A stretch of DNA of 9,317 bases from Desulfobacteraceae bacterium (GTDB lineage Bacteria > Desulfobacterota > Syntrophobacteria > BM002): positions 1 to 9,317 of the forward strand of contig PPDG01000350.1 of the NCBI GenBank assembly GCA_002899795.1, in the 5' to 3' direction. This document shows, piece after piece, positions 5,242 to 9,317 of the stretch. How positions within the stretch are numbered: the first letter of the stretch is position 1; each line of letters begins with the position of its first letter. A model generated the notes under the pieces. It searched no databases. It saw only the letters and a list, made by a program, of their open reading frames with translations, and was not told the DNA's origin. A program made the position numbers and the translations under genes.

Positions 5242-7061
5242 TGGGCCAGATCAACCGCGAGATAATCGAAGAAGTTCGAGCCGCAGCCAATATAGTGGAT
5301 GTCGTAGGCTCCTATATCTCCCTCCGTAAGCGGGGGAAGAATTATTTGGGACTCTGTCCTTTTCATGGCGAAAAGGAGCCGTCATTTACGGTAAATGATG
5401 AGAAACAGATTTTTCACTGCTTTGGCTGTGGGGCCAGTGGTAGCGTTTTCGATTTCCTCATGCGCTCGCGCAACCTCTCTTTTGCTGAAGCGGTGAAAGA
5501 ACTTGCCAAACGCTTCTCAATTCCTCTACCGCAACGGCAGGAGACAGGGCAGGCAAAAAGGATGCGTGAACTGGCCGAGCGCTTACGTCACGTTAATGAG
5601 CTCGCTGCTGGCTATTTCAACCAGGTGTTGCTTGACGAGGGTACTGGGAAGATGGCGTTGGCATATCTCCAGAGTCGGGGCATGGGGCCGGAGGTTATCC
5701 AGGATTTCCAGTTAGGCTATGCGCCACAAAGTTGGGATGGGTTGAAACGTTTTCTCCTCAGCAGGAAAGTGGACCTGAAAATAGCTGTTCAGGCCGGGTT
5801 ACTGGTGAAGAAGTCCGAGAGGGACTGCTACGACCGATTCCGACATCGACTGATGTTTCCCATCAAGGACATGGGTGGGCGTACCGTTGCTTTTGGCGGC
5901 CGAGCTTTGGATGAAGAAAACCCACCCAAGTACCTCAATAGCCCCGAAACGCCCATATTTCACAAAGGCCGAACCCTCTACGGTCTGGCCACGGCCAGGG
6001 AGGCGTGCCGGCGACATAAAGAGGCTCTGGTGGTGGAGGGATACTTTGATCTTCTAGCACTCTACAACCAGGGGATCCAGCAGGTAGTCGCGCCTTTGGG
6101 CACCGCACTTACCCTCCACCATGTCCGGCTGCTGAGTCGGCTGGCACCTCAGGCGGTGTTGGTTTTTGACGGAGATCAACCGGGTATGAGGGCGGCCATG
6201 CGCAGTCTGGAGTTGTTTCTGAGAGAAAAATTGCCTGCTCGCCTTCTGGCCTTGCCTGAGGGGATGGATCCTGACGACTTTTTGGCCAAGGAGGGTAGGG
6301 AGGCATTTGCCTTACTGCTGGAAGAGGCACGGCCCCTTATGGAGATTTTTATTGAACAGTCCATTGCCGAATATGACGGCTCGGTGGAGGGTAAGCTCAA
6401 GGTTGTCCGCCAGGTGACTCCCATGCTGAAGTTGCTGGACTCGCGCGTAACCCAGGAGGGCTACTTGCGAATGCTGGACCAAAGGCTAGGGGTGAGTGAA
6501 GAAGTATTGTGGGCGGAATTGGGCTTGGACCGTACATCGAGGATGGGGACCGCAAGGGGACCGAAGCCGGACCGGGCCACACGCATTCCCGCCTGGGAGG
6601 AAGAGATCGTCCGTATTTTGGTTCATTATCCCAACTGGATCCCGTTGCTTGAAAAAAGCTCCGCTCTGGATAATTTTCAAGTAAATCCCTGGGCGGAGGT
6701 TGCAGGACTTTTGAATAAACACTATCAGGAAGGTGGAAACCTGGCCCTAAGTGGGTTATTAATGGACCTACAAGACGATGACCTCAAAAATGTGATAAGC
6801 GGATGGTCACTGGAGTCGAGCCCATGGCGAGAGGAGGAGGCCCACGCTCGTCTGCGGGAATATCTTGAGGGAATCGGTTCCAGAAGACGGCAGTTGCAGG
6901 ATGAGCTGAAACGGCTGAGGGAGGAAATCAGAGCTGCCGAGCGCAGCCAGGATCAGACTCGCATTGCGGAGCTCCTGGCGGAGTTGCAGGCTAAGAAGGC
7001 AGCCTTGTTGGCTAAAGAGGCCAATGATAAAGCGAACCTTTCCAGGGGGGAGATGGTTTGA
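5241..7061 (+). CDS. dnaG: DNA primase DnaG
   Basis: A 606-residue primase that makes the RNA primers for replication and acts with the replicative helicase DnaB. Visible domains: N-terminal CHC2 zinc finger with Cys39, His42, Cys60 and Cys63; the catalytic core with RFRHRLMFPI (199-208) and GGRALDE (219-225); the TOPRIM fold with Glu266 in VVEGYFD and Asp310/Asp312 in FDGDQPG, plus DPDD (343-346), which are the metal-binding acidic residues; and a helical C-terminal helicase-interacting region with a charged coiled coil (about 545-600). Length is normal. ATG at 5241 is chosen because GGAGGG lies 6 nt upstream and the protein then starts like other primases (INREIIEEVRAAANIVDVV). The upstream GTG at 5181 would add 20 repeat-encoded residues. 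The stop codon overlaps the rpoD start by one base. Confidence 0.97.
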   Translation: MGQINREIIEEVRAAANIVDVVGSYISLRKRGKNYLGLCPFHGEKEPSFTVNDEKQIFHCFGCGASGSVFDFLMRSRNLSFAEAVKELAKRFSIPLPQRQETGQAKRMRELAERLRHVNELAAGYFNQVLLDEGTGKMALAYLQSRGMGPEVIQDFQLGYAPQSWDGLKRFLLSRKVDLKIAVQAGLLVKKSERDCYDRFRHRLMFPIKDMGGRTVAFGGRALDEENPPKYLNSPETPIFHKGRTLYGLATAREACRRHKEALVVEGYFDLLALYNQGIQQVVAPLGTALTLHHVRLLSRLAPQAVLVFDGDQPGMRAAMRSLELFLREKLPARLLALPEGMDPDDFLAKEGREAFALLLEEARPLMEIFIEQSIAEYDGSVEGKLKVVRQVTPMLKLLDSRVTQEGYLRMLDQRLGVSEEVLWAELGLDRTSRMGTARGPKPDRATRIPAWEEEIVRILVHYPNWIPLLEKSSALDNFQVNPWAEVAGLLNKHYQEGGNLALSGLLMDLQDDDLKNVISGWSLESSPWREEEAHARLREYLEGIGSRRRQLQDELKRLREEIRAAERSQDQTRIAELLAELQAKKAALLAKEANDKANLSRGEMV

Positions 7062-8830
7062 TGGCTAAAAAAAGGAATATGGAAGATCTTAGGCGGCTTA
7101 TCTCGATGGGCAAAGAAAGAGGATACCTTACCTATGATGAGGTAAATAGTATCCTGCCAGACGAGCTCGTATCCTCGGAGAAGATCGACGACATGATGAT
7201 GATCTTCGATGAGATGGACATTGAGGTCGTCGATTCCTCTCAACAGGCAAAGATGCTCAAGGAAAAGATCGAGAAAGATGGGGAGGACATCGACGAGGAA
7301 GATCAAGCCCTGCCATTAGAGGATGATAGCGGAGGCAGGGTGACTGACCCGGTCAAAATGTATCTTCGGGAGATGGGCATGGTCTGTCTTTTGACCAGGG
7401 AGGGAGAGGTAGAGATAGCCAAGCGGATCGAACGGGGCGAGGAGGAAGTGATTGACGCCATTATTGCCACCCCGATTGGTGTTCGCAAGATTCTTAACTT
7501 GCGTGAGAAGATCGCTCTAGAGAAGCTGAGGGTCCGTGACGTCCTAAAAAACCTGGACGAGGATTTTGAAGAATATAGCAGTGAGGAGGAAGACAAGGAG
7601 AAGGAAAGATTAATTGAGTTACTGGAGGAAGTTCAGCAGCTGTATGAAGAAAACCTCAAGATGGAGGAGCTCATCCTGACAAGCAGTGCTGAAGGTAAAT
7701 CACGAGAAGCGGATGAGGAAGCCCTGCGGGTCGGCAAGGAACGCATTGCCGAGTTGCTTAAGAACCTGCGCTTGGAGAAGCGTCAGGTGGACAGGATTGT
7801 GAGCAAACTGCGGAGTTGTGTGGAGAGAATAGAGAAAGGCGAGCGGGAGATCGAGCAGTGCATGATCCGCACCGGTAAGCCAGTTCAAGAACTTCGTCGC
7901 CTTTTCCGACATGTAAAGAGCAATCCTGATTCAATGGACCAAACCGCCAAAGATCTTGGCCTTAAGCCAGATGAATTCTTAGAGATGGAAAAAACCATCA
8001 AGAACGGCCGGCGCCGCATGCGGCGGATTGGTCAAGAAGCCAAAATGGATATCCGCAGTCTGAAGGAGATCATGAGTCAAGTTGACGCGGGTGAGGTCAA
8101 AGCCAAAGAGGCAAAGAGGGAGTTGGTGGAGGCCAACCTGCGGTTGGTGGTAAGCATAGCCAAAAAATATACCAACAGAGGGCTACAGTTCCTTGATCTG
8201 ATTCAGGAGGGGAACATCGGTCTGATGAAGGCAGTGGATAAGTTTGAGTATCAGCGGGGCTACAAGTTCAGTACCTACGCCACCTGGTGGATCCGCCAGG
8301 CGATTACCAGGGCCATTGCCGACCAGGCCAGAACCATTCGCATTCCTGTGCATATGATCGAGACCATTAATAAGCTCATCCGGACATCACGATACCTTGT
8401 TCAGGAATTAGGGAGGGAGCCAACACCTGAAGAGATAGCTGATAAGATGGAATTTCCCTTGGAGAAGGTGAGGAAGGTTCTGAAGATTGCCAAAGAGCCC
8501 ATCTCACTGGAAACTCCCATCGGCGAGGAGGAAGACAGTCATCTGGGTGATTTCATTGAGGATAAAAAGGTAACATCTCCGGTGGATGCGGTCATCAATC
8601 TGAACCTCTCTGAGCAAACGCGCAAAGTGCTTTCCACCCTGACCCCCCGAGAGGAAAAGGTGCTGCGCATGAGGTTCGGTATAGGGGAGAAGGCGGATCA
8701 TACTCTAGAGGAGGTGGGCCAAGATTTTCTGGTAACCAGGGAGCGCATCCGGCAGATCGAAGCCAAGGCCCTGAGAAAGCTTCGACACCCCAGCCGGCGC
8801 AAGAAACTCAAGAGTTTTATTGATAGCTGA
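7061..8830 (+). CDS. rpoD: RNA polymerase primary sigma factor RpoD (sigma-70)
   Basis: A 589-residue group 1 sigma factor that directs RNA polymerase to housekeeping promoters. Regions in order: 1.1 (about 1-60, acidic end); 1.2 with DPVKMYLREMG (about 96-106); a long charged non-conserved region (about 135-345); region 2 with ANLRLVVSIAKKY, DLIQEGNIGLMKAVDKFEY and FSTYATWWIRQAI (about 358-416), which binds core enzyme and the -10 element; region 3 with REPTPEEIA (about 452-460); region 4 with LTPREEKVLRMRFG and the helix-turn-helix VTRERIRQIEAKALRKLRHPSR (about 527-580), which reads the -35 element. The start used is ATG 7061, giving MAKKRN; it overlaps the dnaG TGA by one base, with GGGGGGAG shortly upstream. 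A TTG at 7058 would add one residue. Translational coupling to dnaG is likely. Confidence 0.97.
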   Translation: MAKKRNMEDLRRLISMGKERGYLTYDEVNSILPDELVSSEKIDDMMMIFDEMDIEVVDSSQQAKMLKEKIEKDGEDIDEEDQALPLEDDSGGRVTDPVKMYLREMGMVCLLTREGEVEIAKRIERGEEEVIDAIIATPIGVRKILNLREKIALEKLRVRDVLKNLDEDFEEYSSEEEDKEKERLIELLEEVQQLYEENLKMEELILTSSAEGKSREADEEALRVGKERIAELLKNLRLEKRQVDRIVSKLRSCVERIEKGEREIEQCMIRTGKPVQELRRLFRHVKSNPDSMDQTAKDLGLKPDEFLEMEKTIKNGRRRMRRIGQEAKMDIRSLKEIMSQVDAGEVKAKEAKRELVEANLRLVVSIAKKYTNRGLQFLDLIQEGNIGLMKAVDKFEYQRGYKFSTYATWWIRQAITRAIADQARTIRIPVHMIETINKLIRTSRYLVQELGREPTPEEIADKMEFPLEKVRKVLKIAKEPISLETPIGEEEDSHLGDFIEDKKVTSPVDAVINLNLSEQTRKVLSTLTPREEKVLRMRFGIGEKADHTLEEVGQDFLVTRERIRQIEAKALRKLRHPSRRKKLKSFIDS

Positions 8831-8903
8831 TGATAGGGTTGGAACTGGGAGAAAGGAATCGAAGCCGGGCGGCGGGGAGGCAACAACCGCGGGGATATTT
8901 CCC

Positions 8904-8932
8904 TTGACAAAGAAGATTGAGGCCCATATATA
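8904..8932 (+). promoter_or_regulatory. Promoter-like site downstream of rpoD
   Basis: A perfect -35 TTGACA (8904-8909), a 17-bp spacer and TATATA (8927-8932) match a sigma-70 promoter; TATAAA at 8929-8934 is an alternative -10 with a 19-bp spacer. A transcript would begin near 8939 and run through the repeats towards the window end, either as an untranslated RNA or as the leader of a gene outside the window. Confidence 0.55.
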
Positions 8933-8961
8933 AACAAAATTCCCGGCGATAAACATCGTTG

Positions 8962-9044
8962 AATGGTATTGAAAATGCTTCAGCGAGCGCATTCCTCGTA
9001 GCTTGTTGGAGCGGAGCGGAAATCCCGTCGCCGGGGCTGCGGGG
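8962..9044. repeat. Palindromic intergenic repeat, copy 1
   Basis: The unit begins with AATGGTAT (8962-8969) and ends with a stem formed by CCTCGTAGC (8994-9002) and GCTGCGGGG (9036-9044), nine pairs including two G-U in + strand RNA. Bases 9000-9027 match copy 2 at 25 of 28 positions. The inner stem present in copy 2 is less well preserved here. It resembles REP-type extragenic palindromes; the class is inferred. Confidence 0.7.
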
Positions 9045-9065
9045 TTAGCGAGCGAACTACAATAA

Positions 9066-9149
9066 AATGGTATAAATACCTTACATTTCGAAGATTCCCT
9101 GCAGCTTGTCGGAGCGAAGCGGAGATCCCGCTTCAGCGGGGCTGCAGGG
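9066..9149. repeat. Palindromic intergenic repeat, copy 2
   Basis: Same orientation as copy 1, offset by about 104 bp. It begins with AATGGTAT (9066-9073). The outer stem is CCCTGCAGC (9097-9105) with GCTGCAGGG (9141-9149), extended by one T-A pair. The inner stem is GAAGCGG/CCGCTTC around AGATC (about 9116-9134). GGTATAAATACC (9069-9080) is a further small palindrome within it. Confidence 0.75.
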
Positions 9150-9221
9150 AGCTTCAAATCATTATCCTAGCCCTGATATTTTATGAATTGCTTTCGCGAG
9201 ATCACGAAGATGGGCGTGCCA

Positions 9222-9298
9222 CCTGGCAACCGCAGGGTGTTGGTTCCGAGGCGTACCTGAACGGTACGTCGCAGGGACCGACAACCGAGGACGCCAGG
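9222..9298. repeat. Nested inverted repeat, possible structured RNA
   Basis: Three stems nest in one 77-nt element. The outer stem is CCTGGC (9222-9227) with GCCAGG (9293-9298). The middle is GTT (9239-9241) with AAC (9283-9285) plus GGTTCC (9242-9247) with GGGACC (9274-9279), separated by a 3-nt bulge. The inner is GGCGTACC (9250-9257) with GGTACGTC (9263-9270) around TGAAC, with one G-U. The fold type is not one I recognise. It could be RNA or a mobile palindromic element. Confidence 0.5.
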
Positions 9299-9317
9299 CA
9301 GGACGGCCTTATCCATG

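Larger units (their letters stand above)
8831..9317. other. Non-coding region after rpoD
   Basis: These 487 nt to the window end hold no gene I can support. Present are a promoter-like site (8904-8932), a small hairpin, two copies of a palindromic repeat (8962-9044 and 9066-9149) and a nested inverted repeat (9222-9298). A hairpin GGGA/TCCC (8892-8903) lies just after rpoD, but no T-rich terminator follows it. A - strand frame of 49 codons (9167-9316) is discussed under rejected items. Confidence 0.7.

Noticed and set aside
8705..9157. - strand frame of 150 codons at the rpoD end
   Set aside because: It overlaps the conserved region 4 of rpoD, and its N-terminal part is a translation of the palindromic repeats. 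No family likeness.
9167..9316. - strand frame of 49 codons near the window end
   Set aside because: It coincides with the nested inverted repeat and has no recognisable homology or clear ribosome site within the window. It might extend beyond the edge, so this is not final.

Overview
The window is a bacterial housekeeping segment with seven protein genes, all on the + strand. It is built around a macromolecular-synthesis cluster: rpsU, a yqeY-type gene, mutS2, dnaG and rpoD. A YbgC-type thioesterase gene and hisA lie upstream. The protein sequences (an acidic linker in the primary sigma factor, a thioesterase motif with YYANY, a MutS2 with a C-terminal Smr domain) and the many short-period intergenic repeats suggest Desulfobacterota, the former Deltaproteobacteria. 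That placement is an inference from general resemblance, not from a marker that settles it. All seven genes look intact, with no frameshift or missing catalytic block.

Layout: 1-56 is an AT-rich octamer repeat. 67-504 is the thioesterase and 547-1287 is hisA, whose last codons lie inside a heptamer repeat. 1288-1557 holds the rest of that repeat, an inverted partner of it, the best promoter in the window (TTGACA, 16 bp, TAAAAT) and a leader of about 140 nt. rpsU (1558-1758) overlaps yqeY (1755-2204) by 4 nt. 2205-2498 has no convincing gene but can form many + strand RNA hairpins, including mutually exclusive ones next to the mutS2 start. mutS2 is 2499-4946. 4947-5240 carries a GC-rich inverted-repeat block, an AT-rich stretch, more heptamer repeats and a perfect hairpin around the dnaG ribosome binding site. 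dnaG (5241-7061) overlaps rpoD (7061-8830) by one base. 8831-9317 has no convincing gene; it holds a promoter-like site, two copies of a palindromic repeat and a nested inverted repeat running almost to the window end.

Together the core genes serve translation (bS21), tRNA or amidotransferase-related function (YqeY family, role unsettled), ribosome rescue or recombination control (MutS2), replication priming (DnaG) and transcription initiation (primary sigma). This is an expanded form of the rpsU-dnaG-rpoD arrangement known from E. coli. The two overlaps argue for translational coupling of rpsU to yqeY and of dnaG to rpoD, whereas mutS2 and dnaG each sit behind about 290 nt of structured non-coding DNA and are probably controlled separately. 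I found no convincing intrinsic terminator, tRNA, rRNA, CRISPR array or insertion-sequence transposase. The most interesting material is non-coding: the mutS2 leader, the dnaG start-site hairpin, the short-period repeat arrays and the structured region after rpoD.
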